Source of the DNA: Uloborus plumipes
Lineage: Eukaryota > Arthropoda > Arachnida > Araneae > Uloboridae
DNA: 64,000 bases
Assembly (NCBI GenBank): GCA_038373865.1
Contig: JAXGGA010004470.1
Coordinates: forward strand, 1 to 64,000
Direction of reading: 5' to 3'
The notes below the pieces were generated by a model that made no database searches, was not told where the DNA came from, and worked only from the letters and a program-made list of their open reading frames with translations. Within the stretch, counting starts at the first letter, position 1, and each line of letters starts with the position of its first letter. The position numbers were made by a program, and so were the translations under genes. Positions 1 through 12,095 of this stretch are shown here, piece by piece.

Positions 1-345
1 TAAAAAAAAAACCAAATACAAATGTGACGATCAGCAGCAGGCTCTGGGCCCAACTGGGCTGGTCCTAGTCAAATTCAAGACCCCAATGAAGATCAATGGC
101 CCTCTTAAAGCCATCTACTCCATTGCTCCTTACCGTCTCTTCCGGTAAACTGTTCCAAGTTCCCACTACCCTGCTAAAATAGTAATTTTTTCGAATTTCG
201 AGATTTAAACAGCTTAAAATAATGATCCCTTGTCTTGCTTTTCGTACAAAAATTCAATCCCGTAACATCATTCATTTTAATACATTTAAATAACTAAATC
301 ATGTCCCCTCTGGTTCTACTTTGCTCAAGAGTATACATATTAAGC
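1..345 (-). mobile_element. CR1-like non-LTR retrotransposon, 3' end with reverse transcriptase tail
   Basis: The minus strand reads TLEQSRTRGDMI, then LFKCIKMNDVTGLNF, and after a one-base shift SRVVGTWNSLPEETVRS and GVDGFKRAIDLHW, with a stop near 65. Conserved 'RTRGD', 'WNSLPEE' and 'FKxxxDxHW' mark the C-terminal end of CR1/L2-type reverse transcriptases. The 64-base 3' tail ends in a T-rich run at the window edge. An internal stop and a frameshift show it is dead. The 5' part is missing, as is usual for truncated LINE insertions. Confidence 0.75.
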
Positions 346-535
346 AGTGGCGGCTCGTGCCTTAATTTAGTGGGTGGGCCCGCAGTTATATGTTTGCCCA
401 GTAATGCTTACACAGATAAAATGAAGGAAACAGTAACTCGATTAGTTAGTTTACTCGATTCCCGATATTCAAGGTACACTCGTGAAATTGTGTGTGAAAT
501 TCCTAATTTCATCGCTGTCTCGCAGGCACTATGTC

Positions 536-1507
536 CAGGGTGTCCGCGCATATGGAAAGTCAGGGAAAGTCATGGATTTCAAATATGATCGAAATTGGTC
601 ATGGAAAGTCATGGATTTCAGCGAAAAACGTCCAAAAGTCATGGAAACTGACTGTTTATCATGGATTTTAGCGCTCCGGACCGATTGAAATTTTTCCCGC
701 GATCTCGGAAGAACGAAAACACTTCCCCCGTCATTCTACTTCGTTATTGGGTGCAATCTGACTTGTCAATTACAATTTCCAACAAGTTGCATTGTGTTGA
801 CCAATCAGATGAATTCTCAACGTTAAAACCGTGAGCGGCGAATTTTGTGTAACTGCGCATGTGCGCGGACGCCGTCATCTGATAAAATATGACCTTGAAC
901 GACAAAAAGATAGACTCGATGGTTTTTTTGATGTTTTTTTCCCCGGCATAGGCAGATTTGCCTTTTACATTTGGTCTCCTCCCCCCCCCCCTATCCGCTT
1001 CATTTGATTCCTTTTTCTTTTAAAACTTGTTTGAATCTTTTTCTTTCGAGGAGTTTTATGCAAAAGAAAAACAAATTAAAAAACGATGTTGAATTTTAAA
1101 GAATCGTTTTGTAGGGGGGGGGGGGGCAGGAACTCACCGAGTTCCGTTTTGAAGTCAGATTTCGCCTCACTCATATCAGGATCTAAACTTACAGTAAAAT
1201 TGATGGACAGACAATTCATTGATACATGAAAGTACGTTTGAGGTCAAGTACGGTGGGGAGGAGGGTGTCGGTAGGAAAAGATCGTTTTTTGACCTCAAAA
1301 GCGAACGGACTTCTGTTGCTGTGAAACGCAGTCGCCATGTTTGGTCATTTGCTTTGCAAGATAGAATATTAAGTGCATAATTTTCCAAAAACAAAGCAGA
1401 GTTCGTTTTTTTTTTTTTTTTTTTAGTCATGGAAAATAGTTTGCAAAAGTCATGGAAAGTCAGGGAAAGTCATGGAATTGAAAAGTTCAGGTTGAGCAGA
1501 TACCCTG
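536..1507. mobile_element. Non-autonomous DNA transposon with repeated AAAGTCATGGA phrases
   Basis: Ends are CAGGGTGTCCGCGCA (left) and the inverse of CAGGGTATCTGCTCA (right). Both sides are flanked by TATGTC (530-535 and 1508-1513), which looks like a target duplication. Next to each end the phrase AAAGTCATGGA or AAAGTCAGGGA is repeated several times (545-655 and 1424-1476). No transposase is present. The interior holds poly-G and poly-T runs. The superfamily is unclear; the CAGGG ends suggest hAT, but I count six rather than eight duplicated bases. Confidence 0.6.
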
Positions 1508-1583
1508 TATGTCTCATCTCACTTGAGCCGACTAAACGCCACTTTCAAACTCACTTAAATCTCGATAACCTGTCATTGTAGTC

Positions 1584-1665
1584 AGGGCTGTAGAGTCGGA
1601 CTCAGACGGATTTTGGGCCAAAGGAGTAAGAGTCGTTAAAAAATATGTCGACTCCGACCACCCCC
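1584..1665. mobile_element. Fragment of an element with CAGGGCTGTAGAGTCGGA end
   Basis: CAGGGCTGTAGAGTCGGACT with a following GTCGACTCCGACCACC matches a dispersed hAT-like terminal sequence common in arthropods. An opposite end (GTCGGAGTCGAC... CTCCGCATCCCTG) lies alone at 15190-15229. Both are isolated ends and not one element. Confidence 0.4.
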
Positions 1666-1669
1666 GATT

Positions 1670-2115
1670 TAGATGAAATTTTACGGAGGTGAAAACATGT
1701 CTTTGGCACTAACATATGCAAATTTTCAGCTTCCAAGATCTAAATCCTGAAGATCTAGGATCCCTGAAAGAAAAAGGGCTCCTAAATTGCGGATGCGCTT
1801 AAATGAATTGCATTTTTAGGCTTATGTTACAAAAATGTTTATTACACTGGAGGTCTAAATTGTTGAAAGCTTAAAGTGCATTTATTTGCAAATACAGTCA
1901 AGCATTTCTGTGAATTGTGCTCATTAGCTTTTGTGTAGCACGCATGCAAACTGTTGAGGAAGAACGGTTTAATGTTTTTTTTTTTACATTTTTTGGTGAT
2001 ATAAAATCGAAACAACAATAATGCAAAAGCTCGTAATTCTGTAGTCAAAGCTCTTGTTTTTAACGGTTTATAGTTGCAAAGCTTATAAACTCATGTTTGT
2101 AAAAATTACAACACC
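1670..2115 (+). repeat. Diverged copy of the arm of the 51.7-55.8 kb palindrome
   Basis: The order of words (TTTACGGAGGTG, TTTTCAGCTTCCAAGATC, CTAGGATCC, TTACACTGGAGG, GCTTTTGTGTAGCACGCATG, TTTTTAACGGTTTATAG) repeats that in 52310-53280. It is diverged and interrupted near 2115, just before the Tc1-like relic. Confidence 0.6.
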
Positions 2116-2224
2116 ATGAAGGAGTAGTCACAATTAAAGAAATTTAATACACAGCTGAGTGATAGTGGTACAAATAAATGATTAAACTTGGAAAGAGTCA
2201 ACAAACAAGAAAAAAATATTAAAA

Positions 2225-3225
2225 TTAGTATTTTATGTAGCCACCACGTGCTGCAATAAGAGCTGCTACGTGGCGTGGTATGGAATCAAACAAATTTTTA
2301 ATGTCTGCCCGATCAAGAGCATTCCATACTGTTTGTATGCATGCCCAAAGTTCGTCTGTAGAAGCAACAAAACGAGAATCACGAACGAGACGCCGACCAA
2401 CGATATCCCAGACATGTTCAGTCGGCGACATATTCGTGGAATACGCTGGCCAGGGAAGAAGCTGTACCTGCTGCGATGCAAAGAAGAATTGAACAGTCCT
2501 AGCGACACGAGGGCGGGCATTATCCTGCTGAAATACAGCGCCAGCCAAGACTTGAAGGAAGAGGACAGCTTGGGGCTGTAGAACTTCATTGATGTTCCGA
2601 TTGCTGTTCAGGTTACCCACAATACGAGCATCGTCCGTGATATGATATGGTATCCCAGACCATGACTCCAGGTGTTCGTCCACTGTGGCATTCGATAATG
2701 CATTTTGGAAGGTGGCCTTCACCGGCATAGGGTCGGACTCGAATGCGGCCATTATGGTACCACAAATTAAAGCGGAATTCGTCAGAAAACACCACATACT
2801 GCCAATCAGCACGCCAGACCTTCACCTTATGCTGATTGGCCCATTTTAGCCGCCGGCGGCGAGGGTTTAGCGTGAGGGGGATCCTGTATAAAGGAGTCCT
2901 TGTGCGCAGTTCACGCTGCAGCAGACGTTTACAAATTGATGAAGCACACAATGAAACACCTGTAGCTGTTGACCACTGTGTTGCCAGTTGTCTAGAAGAA
3001 GCTGTACGGTCCGTTAGCACCATGCCGATCAGGTATCTATCATTGCGCGCTGACGTCACATTTCGGGGTCCACTCCCGGATTTTCGAGTTGTCCACTGCT
3101 TCTGAACACGCATCACTGCTGCTGTTACGCTGCACACGAGCGGCTACTTCACGATAAGACAATCCAGCTTCACGAAGGCTGATAATTCGTCCCCCGTTCA
3201 AACTCCGTAAGTTGTTGAAACCTCA
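2225..3225 (-). pseudogene. Broken Tc1-like transposase (DD34E)
   Basis: Read on the minus strand, the N-terminal helix-turn-helix piece (REAGLSYREVAARVQR) ends near 3125. The central piece (to about 2640) includes RNDRYLIGMVLTDRTASSRQ and the first catalytic Asp in VVFSDEFRFNLW. After a further frameshift near 2640 come the second Asp in FQQDNARPRVAR and the Glu in SPTEHVWD, 34 residues later. It ends in ALIAARGGYIKY. So nearly the whole transposase is present but in three frames. I could not find convincing inverted ends. The protein closely resembles Tc1 elements I associate with spiders (inference). Confidence 0.85.
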
Positions 3226-3568
3226 CTCTTCTTCGTCGAAGAAGCATAAGCAACGTCTGAGCTAACGTTTATCACAAGCAGATAACCATCTATAACCATA
3301 CACACCTTGCTGCAGCCGTCTATTTATTCCGATAAATCCGGCGTTCAGAGGGCGCTGCTCAGCGTACGCATGCGCTGCGAGTCTAAAATTCTAATCATTT
3401 GCACATCATACCCTACTTTGCATTTTCTGAAAATTTCAGCCCATTCATGGGGCGCGTTTAGAAACTACCCAGCCTCGGTCGAAGCGGGCGCGACCGGTCG
3501 TGGCTGTAACGTCACGGGCATCCCGAGAACCGAAGGAGTTTATAAACAACACCGCGACCGGTCGAGCG

Positions 3569-3820
3569 TCGTTTTATTTTCTTAGCGCCTTGGATGAAGC
3601 AGCGCTTTTGGTAAATTTAATATTAAGAAGTTCTGATTCAGATCAAACTGAATCATCTTCTTCGTCTTCCGAAGACGAAATTATGCTTTCTGCGAAAGTA
3701 AAGTATAAAATTCAGCGTATGGAGCTGTGTATTAAGAAAAAGTTGTTAGTCGGCCGGGCGGACATTCCGAACCCCTGTCCGAGGCGGCAAATTTTAGGGG
3801 CGGCATTTTGGTTCGAATAA
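3569..3820 (+). pseudogene. Acidic N-terminal fragment of a transposon protein
   Basis: The frame reads LDEAALLVNLILRSSDSDQ followed by TESSSSSSEDEIMLSAKVKY and ends at a stop at 3818-3820. It starts without a convincing ATG. Hydrophobic-then-acidic starts of this sort are common in Harbinger-type transposases. The end, from about 3749, shifts into sequence that looks like a hAT terminus, so the frame was probably cut by an insertion. Confidence 0.35.
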
Positions 3821-6493
3821 TAAAATAAATTTTCTTCAAGGAAAGAAACGTTCAAAAAAATTTAACAAATATGATTCTTTTTACACTTAGGAATCCTGAA
3901 AGGTATGAATGTAGCGGTGTTTGCGCGTGTTATTTAAAAAAATCCATTTCAAGACAACATTTTCGGCTATTTCAACATAGCCTATTAAAACAAACGAATA
4001 TATATTTATAAAATAAACGAATATTTAGAAACTATAATTGTTAATGGAGACATTTTAAAAAACAAACTGCAGCAGATAACTTTAAGAACGTCAAGATTTT
4101 GGAATTGCCGAAAGAAGCTCGGGGACATAAAGCGCAGTTTTTTTTGTTTTTTTTTTTTGGGGGGGGGGATCTCAATTCATCAAATGAAGCGCCGAATTTT
4201 AACGAACGAATAAACAAGAAAATAATAAAATGTGTGCATGCATAAATACTTATATCTGCTGAGAAGAGATATAAAACATCATTGAAAAAATAGATAAATA
4301 AATAAATTAAATAACGCATGATGGTAATATTACAAAACTGTCTCACTATTTTTAAATTTTCCGAATCATTAGTAAAAATTTGCCAAATATGAAATTTTTT
4401 TTGGAGGTCATAGTATCCTCCCACTGGGGTGGTGCCCCTGATACAAGTTTTGCAAATTGTGTAGAGAAAAAATTGTAGAAAGAAACAAGGCATATAACTA
4501 CGCTTGATCTAGCACAAAGGTTTTCAACTTGGATTCTGGGAAACCGTAGGGTTTCTTAGACATTTGAAAGTAGCTCAGCTAGTGATCACTATTTGTTCAA
4601 TCATAGCACCAAACTTTTAATAAAATTACAATTCTTATAAAAGATCAAATGTTCTTTAATATTTCCAAAGCATTTCTTAAATATTTTCCTACTCAAAAAG
4701 AAAAATTATCTTGGATCAAAACTATACTTCATAACTGACACCTCCTAGCTCTTGATTTAAAAAAAAAAAACAGCAAATTGATGTAACTACTGACAATCAA
4801 TTGGAACTAAAAATGCATTTGTAGAATGACATTACACAGAATCCTTAAATTTCCAAAAAAGCTGTGAAACATTGTTAATTGTTTCAACATAAGTGGGCGA
4901 AACATCTTTCTCTTCCTGTGCTATGACAAAAGCAAAATTCAGAAACAGATTAGAAGCTGAAGCTGACTGCTTACGTTGCTGATTTAAATAATTATTCCAG
5001 ACGTGATAAATACTTTCCAATGAAAAATAATCGCAGCCAAGTTATGAATTAGCTGAACAGATTGATTTAAAAACTGACTCAGAAATTTTGCAGGCTTAAA
5101 AGTCAAAATGAATTTAAAAGAAAAAAAAACTTTTTTTTTCTTAATACTCCTGCAATACATTTACCAATGCATAATAATACATTTTCAACGATACATTACC
5201 TGGTAGTTCTGATATAGCAAGCAAATTATTAACCTCTCATCCAGTTGCCATAAAAGTATGCATCAGCTACAATTAACTGCATTTTTTAAATGCTAATTTT
5301 ACGAATTTTAAATAATTGATTGTATTTATATATAGACTTAAAAATTTAGGACGTGTTACATATTTTTAGTACTTATATAAACCCATTAAAAAACAATATT
5401 GAGAGAAATCTTTAGTAATATCTATATTTCTTAACTTAAAGCAGACGTTTCTTACAAAGTTAGTGCAATCTGTGAAACTAAGCAATTCAGTATTAAAATG
5501 CCAGAGGCTGGAAAGTGCAAATAAATTGCCTTAAATATAATTGTTCTAGATGTCTTGAAAACAATTAAATAAATCTTTGAAACTCTTTGATAAGTGCAGC
5601 AACTTTATTTTTTATCAAATGCATAAAGCATCAATTGTCCTTGTGGCCGGGCTCCGGGATGTTACTTTTCTGTTTTTTAAATATTCACACCATTTCCTTT
5701 AAATCATTTAATGCATTTTTTTTTATTGATCATTTTACATTTAATTCAGTGTTGTGTTAGTCGGTAGATTGGAGCGACGATCTAACACTAACTTTATATC
5801 GAAAGTCAATGTCAGTTTTCTTTTCTCCTCCCAAGCTCTTTTTCCTTGTCGATTAATGTCACTGATTTATAGAACCACAAGCACAAGCAATTTTTATTTA
5901 AATTGATTTTAGTTTGCAAAAGGAGGTATAACTTTTAAAAGGTATTGTTTGCCTATTTTTCTCCTTTTTCTTTTTGTTGTCTTAGGTACATTTTATAAGA
6001 CCTCAAAATGCAGAATTTAATATTTATTTTTCCAAATTTTTCCCGAGAGGGAAACCCCCAACCCCCTGAATTTGCAACTATTCTATACGTTATGAAAAAG
6101 TCACCTCATCATTTTCCTTATACTCATCCCTCCCCAATGTCAATAGCAATGAATAAAGTAAAAATAAATGAAGACAGTATGAAGTGCAAAAACAGGAGGG
6201 GAGAGGGGGGGGGGCGGGCAAGAGCTTCTGAAACATCGAAAAAAAAAGGACAAAAAAAAAGCCTACAATATAGTTTCAGGGACTACAAAAGAGGCCCTAT
6301 ATCTAAAATAGCTTAGGGCGATATTCGGTTTAAATCCGACCCTGAATATAGGATTTTATTTTGTCACAGTTTTTAATTCACAACATCTATTTATTAAGTT
6401 GTATTTATAAGCAATTTATTTCTTTTCAAACTTTAAGAGGGGTGGCATTTTGCATTTTTGTCCGGACTGGCAAAACTGCTAGGGCCGCCCCTG
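3749..6493. mobile_element. Possible hAT insertion inside the Harbinger-like element (ends only)
   Basis: The left side carries GAGGCGGCAAATTTTAGGGG followed by CGGCATTTTGG. The right side carries GGGGTGGCATTTTG and ends AGGGCCGCCCCTG. These are typical hAT terminal words in opposing orientation. I found no transposase between them and no clean eight-base duplication. The space between is AT-rich DNA with no gene I can support. Confidence 0.3.
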
Positions 6494-7259
6494 TGAATGA
6501 TAGGGTTTTCAAAAGCAATTTTCGTTTTCATCTTTCTACGATGGATTTCATTGAAAATATAGTATGTGGTGTTTCATATTAATCTAGTTGTGAAAACTCT
6601 TGTATTATAAGTCTTTTCTCTTTCACTGTGCTTGACATACTTCTTTTTTAATCATAACATGTAATAGGAAAAATAAAAATTGTAGGAGAGCAAGGGCACA
6701 CACATGGAACAGCTCAATTTTCCCAAACTTAAAATTTTTCAATAATATGGGGGAAAAAAACCTTCAATAGCAGCTGGAAAGCTTCCAAGAATTGGTAGTA
6801 AAAATTTTTGTTCTGTCATTCAAGTAAAATTTGGAATTAAATCAAGCATTAACTGATGGTTCTGCAATGAAGCCAATTGATACATCTTTAGATATTGCAC
6901 CATGAAAATTAATTTTATAAAAGTAAATAGTTTCCTTATTGTGTATGATGATTTATTAATAAGATTTTCTAAATTTTGATAAGTCTGGAATTTTACGATT
7001 CCGTACCCAGTCCAAAAATAATTTTTGAAAGTGTCAAGAGTCAATTCTAATATCAATGAGAAGAAAGAAGAGAGTTTTCAATTTATGAGAAAATAAACTC
7101 TTTGCAATTTTAATTTTGTTTTATTTAAAGCGCTCAAATGTGCCCCAACAAAACAACCCACATGGGTAAACATTCAATTTGGTATGTACACAAGAAAGAT
7201 AATTTTGGTTAATAATTAATTAAAATAAAAATATAAGTAAAATATTTACACAAAGGTAA

Positions 7260-7500
7260 TGGAAAAAAAATAAATAAAATAAATGAAAAAAAAAAGTAAT
7301 TAAAGGAATAAATAATAAAATATATAAATAATAAAAACTAAATGAAAAAGAAAAAAAAAAAATATATATATATATATATATTAATAATAAAACATTATAA
7401 TTAAAGAAAAAAAAAGAAATGCAGAAAAATTAATAAATAAACAGAAGAAAGAAAAAGAAATAGTATTGACGTTAAAAAAAAATATACTCATATAAAATCC
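7260..7500. repeat. Low-complexity A-rich and (TA)n stretch
   Basis: Runs of AAATAAATAAA and a (TA) run near 7361-7381 fill this part. No coding signal is visible. Confidence 0.8.
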
Positions 7501-7707
7501 GAAAAGAAAATGCGCGTCGCTGGCTGCGCTGCGAAACTAAAAGTCAAATGGCACTTTTGCGCGCAAGCGACACTTCCCGATCATGTGACCTTTTTGCCCG
7601 GCGCAAATCGTCGGGCGCTCCGGTCGTGCCCGCTACGACCACGACCGGAGTTTATAAACATGGGTAGGCAGTGTTTGACGTCATCGCCCGGAGTTTCTAA
7701 ACACGAG

Positions 7708-7737
7708 CGGTCGCGATCGGTCGACCGATCGCGACCG
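7708..7737. repeat. Perfect 30-base CG-rich palindrome
   Basis: CGGTCGCGATCGGTC is followed directly by its exact reverse complement, with no loop. It lies in the right subterminal region of the Harbinger-like element, next to further GCGACCGGTCG copies. It is the most CG-dense point in an otherwise AT-rich region. Confidence 0.9.
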
Positions 7738-7851
7738 GTCGCGAGTTTCTAAACGCGCCCCTGTGCAATTTTCAAAAACATGACTTTATATTGATTTTGC
7801 AAAATATTTTGTCAACCAAAGTGAATTCACGTAAAAACTTGCAGTTTTTAA

Positions 7852-8083
7852 CCTTTTAACTGTCATGCCCGAGATAGTCTCGGGCACATCTGGTTTTCGA
7901 AAATGTCCCGCCCAAGTATTACTCGGGGTAATTTTTTTTTTTTTTTGAGTGCATCGTATTGTTATACCCGAATATATATCGGGAGAAGTTTATTTTGGCT
8001 TCATCTCTTTGTCAAACCCGACTGTTTCTCGGGTTTGTGCTTGGAAAAGTGTTAAAAATCAAAATAACTTGACAGTTAAAGGG
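7852..8083. mobile_element. piggyBac-type MITE with four 17-base hairpins
   Basis: TTAA flanks both sides (7848-7851 and 8084-8087). The ends are CCTTTTAACTGTCA and the inverse CCCTTTAACTGTCA. TTAA flanks with CCYTTT ends are the piggyBac signature. Inside are four words of 17 bases of the form CCC(G/A)A-N7-TCGGG, or close to it, at 7868-7884, 7911-7927, 7967-7983 and 8017-8033. The first is a perfect seven-base stem with a TAG loop. There is no coding potential. Confidence 0.75.
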
Positions 8084-8804
8084 TTAATGCGCAGTGATCC
8101 TAAAGCTGCTCCAATTGCGCCGCCCAATACTACCTGCTCCAGAGTGCTCTAAAATGTACTTTTTTACTTATTGCGCCGAAGCTACTCCAAAACGCTTTCG
8201 TTGTGAAAATTGCCGTTTAATTACGAATTTAATCAAAAAATCTTTGATAAAATGTCTGGGTCATTCCATGTCAGTTCATCCAGGCATGTTACCCATGTGC
8301 TCCGATTTTGATAAAATTTGGTGTACTAGTATTTAATATTTTTATGGTGGTAAGTAATCATATGAATTATTTTGTCCATATGTGATCAAGTTTTTATTTT
8401 ATAGTCCGTCAAACTTTTGAAAAAAAAAATGCATTTTCGTTCAACTGCTAAGCCAAATCTGCATGTATACGTATTTCTTCTGTAAATTATGACGGGCGCA
8501 GAAATCTTTCCATATCTATAAAAATTCTCAAATATGTCGATGAAAGTATGAGGATTTAAGAAAAAACTACTTGAAATTTATATAATGTCATTTTATTTGA
8601 ATAAAAAATGAATGAAACACGACAAGCATTTTTTTCTGGTGCAAAACATGAGTTTACTTAAGTGAATTTTTATTCAAGAGGCGGAGGTCCTATTCAATAA
8701 TGGAAGCATTTGAAATAAACCTGAAGGTGTGTTCTGTCATTGCAAAGAAGAAAATTAGTGTTTTTTTTTTCGTTTTCTTGTTGTTATTACACAATATACA
8801 CATA

Positions 8805-10334
8805 CACTGCGATGCAAAAGTTTAGACAAAATGCAAATATGTGAATAAAAAGAAAACTATTCAACGAAATGCTTTCAAATTTCTACTGCAGGTACACAAT
8901 ATGGTCCCAAATACGTGTCTGGAGTTCTTATAACTGTAACTGGAATCAAATTTTGGATATTACAAAAGACATTTTTTTACATTGTTGCAAAAGTTTAGAC
9001 AATAGTCAGATTTTATGCAAATATCCCTTGAAATGTGATTGGTGGAGGAAATGCGGGACTGTATTATTCATTTATACAGTGCAGAGATTGATGAATAAAT
9101 AATCAAAATATTCAAAGCTCTTTAGTTCTCGTGTAAAGAAGATGAGAAAGTTTGGAAGCCGAAATTTGAAAATGAACCTACTTTATTAATTTTTTGTCTT
9201 TTAAACCGGCTCTAGTATGGTAGTACATTGTTTTTTACTTTGTGGAGAGCAAATTCAGACATGCGTATCGATCAAAAAGTCCAAGAAAAATTATATTTCT
9301 TAAGGATGAAGGAATTGAAAAAACGGCTCAGACTGACGATTCACCCCTTAATCCTACAAAACTTCAACTTGGGTCAAAAACAGCACGTGACAGCATAAGT
9401 AGATAAACAACTGAATCGGAATGCATAAAAAAAAAAACAAAGAATTGTGCCTGAGCCTTTTCGGACAGAGTGTCCCAAATAAGCCAGATTTTAATGTGAA
9501 AAGCAGCATATGTATCATCGTGACTAAAAAATGAATGGTACTTTCTTTGATAAAAATTATTAAAATTGGGTTGGCCTAGATGGATTATAATTCTTTTCGC
9601 CGGACTTGAGAAATATCCAATGATCATATGCTGTACTGCTTTTACCAATAAAATCTGGCTTATTTGGGACACTCTGTCTGAAAAGGTTCAAGCACAATTC
9701 TTTGTTTTTTTTATGCATTCAGATTCAGTTGTTCATCTACTTATGCTGTCACGTGCTGTTTTTGACCCAAGTTGAAGTTTTGCAGGATTAAGGGGCGAAT
9801 CGTCAGTATGAGCCGTTTTTTCAATTCCTTCATCCTTAAGAAATATAATTTTTCTTGGACTTTTTGATCGATACGCATGTCTGAATTTGCTCTCCACAAA
9901 GTAAAAAACAACGTACTACCATACTAGAGCCGATTTAAAAGACAAAAAAATAATAAAGTAGGTTCATTTTCAAATTTCGGCTTCCAAACTTTATCATCTT
10001 CTTTACACGAGAACTACAGAGCTTTTGAGATTTTGATTATTTATTCAGCAATCTCTGCACTTTATAATTGAATAATAAAGTCCCACCTTTACTCCATCAA
10101 TTACATTTCAAGGGATATTTGCATAAAATATGACTATTGTCTAAACTTTTGCAACAATGTTAAAAAATGTCTTTCGTAATATCCAAAATTTGGTTCCAGT
10201 TAAAATTTTAAGAACTCCATACACGTATTTGGGACCATATTGTGTACCTGTAGCAGAAATTTGAAAGCATTTCGTTGAGTAGTTTTATTTTTGTTCACAT
10301 ATTTGCCAATTGTCTAAACTTTTGCATCGCAGTG
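8805..10334. mobile_element. Foldback element B, TA-flanked, inserted in element A
   Basis: The perfect inverted ends start CACTGCGATGCAAAAGTTTA and are flanked by TA (8803-8804 and 10335-10336). The arms, about 8805-9485 and 9650-10334, are long and close to identical. TA duplication and CACTG ends suggest the Tc1/mariner group. The uninterrupted right arm of element A keeps the pre-insertion sequence near 12985. Small open frames in both arms encode the same peptide (KIWLIWDTLSEK) because they are mirror copies. Confidence 0.85.
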
Positions 10335-10952
10335 TATCAATGCTAAATATTTTGAAAAGCTGTTCTAGTCATTTTCCTAACATAAATTGAAATATTTTAT
10401 ATTTAAAACAATAATTTATCATGCTTTTTTACCTTCTAAACGTATTATATATTTTTTTAAAGGATTTATAATAGTGGTGAATTGGTGGAGAAGAGGTAAC
10501 AGTAAAATTTTAGAAGAAAGAATAATACTGAAAATTATGAGTTTCCGGTTATTATCGGACAGTCTGTCAAGTGTATGATCTTGTTTTCGGTAATTTTAAC
10601 GCATATACTGTTTGATATTTTAACGCGGGACCTTTCTTGAATTTGCGCATGCGTCAAGCGCCTCTTCTGATTTTAGCAAAAATAAGACTGATAGTGATAA
10701 GAGAGAAAACGAATGACAGTGGATTTTCAGTGCTTTGTTTTTGCTTTTCGTTGGTCCCTTCCTTATTGGATTTGGGAAAATAAAATAATATCAGAGTAAT
10801 CAGAGATGTTTTCATGGTGCAATTTTTTAGTCAAGTTGACACCCCCTTTCAAAATAGAACCGTCCAATGGTGCTAGTCACGGCTTTTAAGTTTGGATAAT
10901 ATTCCTTATTGAAGTTATAGTCCTGAAAAATTCATAACATTTATTTTACACG

Positions 10953-12095
10953 TAGGGGAGACTGGGGACTGTTGTGACACGGGGCGGTTGTGACAGTCGT
11001 CATATTAGCTAAACCATAATTAATACCTAGTTGAAGCAAAGAGAGAGAGAGTATCAGCATGTTTGTCTGAATGTGTGTCAAAGCATTGCGGTAGCCATCG
11101 CTCGACATTAACACTAGCAGAGGGGTTGGTTACTTTTAACAGTCAAAAGTAAGTTTGTTTGTTCGATTTCTTTTAGTAATTAATGTTGAATGGGTACAGA
11201 TAGAGAAATTAACGTTTTCTCCCGTTAGTAGTGAACCTTAATAGTGAAATAGCAGTGATTACTTCTTATGTAGGCTATTTTGTATTGCCATGGCGATTGC
11301 TGTTTTCAAAAGTAGTGGGTTGGGGTAGGTTGTGACAAATTGCGTGGGGACGGTTGTGACACGAGTAAAACATGTTTTTATCATATTTGATGCCCATAAT
11401 ACGCTTGGAGAAGACAGAAATAGGGCAGTGTGACCTAATGAAATATAAAGAAGCTTATAAAGAAGTGAAACTTTTTTTTTCTTTCGGACAGCTTTGGAAA
11501 TGCAACGTTAATTTTTGCTACGAAACATTCATTCGTAAACGCGATGGAGCCGGCCGGCGCTGACTCAATGAAAACTACGTGTGCATAGGTTATATTGCTC
11601 ATAATAAAGTGCTTTTGAGCTTACGTATAAGCTGAAAGCAGACATGAGAGTAAAATGGCTACGGAGAAATGGTTTCGTTCATTTATGAATAGAAATTTTT
11701 CACGTCTGTTCGTGTAGCTCATGCAACTAGCCTTTCAAGAATAACAAGCTTCAATAAAACAAATAAATGTGGAATCTTTCTTTGATACTTGAGAATTGTT
11801 ATGAATAGACACGGCTATGACCCACAGGATGTGCATAATGTTTCCAAAACAGACGTTACGAAATTCCAAAAACCTGATATTGTTGCAAAACTTGGTATAA
11901 GGCTACTTCAACTGAACGAGGCACATTGTTAAGTGTTAAACTTTCCCAGATGAAGGTTATGTTGAATTACGTTTAATATTACTTAAAATTAAACGTGATC
12001 TAGACCGTTTTGCTGTATTTTTGAACTTGTCACAACCGACCCCAAGCACTGTCACAACCGCCCCTGGGGTGACGTCGGTTGTGACATTTTTTCCT
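10953..12095. repeat. Region with repeated GGTTGTGACA phrases
   Basis: The phrase occurs near 10970, 10987, 11330, 11353, and in both orientations between 12028 and 12090, with G-rich spacers such as GGGGACTG. A left end TAGGGGAGACTGGGGACTG at 953-971 is visible, but a matching right end is not. It fills the loop of foldback A. No ORF of note. Confidence 0.55.

Larger units (their letters stand above)
3449..7761. mobile_element. Harbinger-like element with GGGGCGCGTTTAGAAACT ends
   Basis: GGGGCGCGTTTAGAAACT at 3449 is matched by its exact inverse ending at 7761. Both ends carry CG-rich subterminal GCGACCGGTCG words (near 3490, 3552 and 7731) and a GGAGTTTATAAAC word (3535 and 7648). The interior is AT-rich and holds a serine/aspartate-rich coding fragment at 3569-3820. 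GGGC-rich ends and an acidic N-terminal fragment suggest PIF/Harbinger, but the three-base duplication is not clear (CAT versus TGT), so the class is tentative. Confidence 0.5.

Noticed and set aside
301..688. Two overlapping plus-strand frames (95 and 68 codons) as possible genes
   Set aside because: They overlap the minus-strand LINE tail and the repeated AAAGTCATGGA phrases of a transposon; no conserved protein is visible.
4041..4493. 150-codon minus-strand frame
   Set aside because: Low-complexity, AT-driven codons with long runs of F, I and K; no recognisable domain or gene signals.
4832..5020. 62-codon minus-strand frame with NLFLNFAFVIAQEEKDV
   Set aside because: Has a slightly protein-like composition, but I could not link it to a family or to neighbouring coding sequence.
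7852..8083. Hairpin array as a possible CRISPR-like or attC-like array
   Set aside because: The genome is eukaryotic, the repeats are only partly conserved, and TTAA flanks with inverted ends explain it as a piggyBac MITE.
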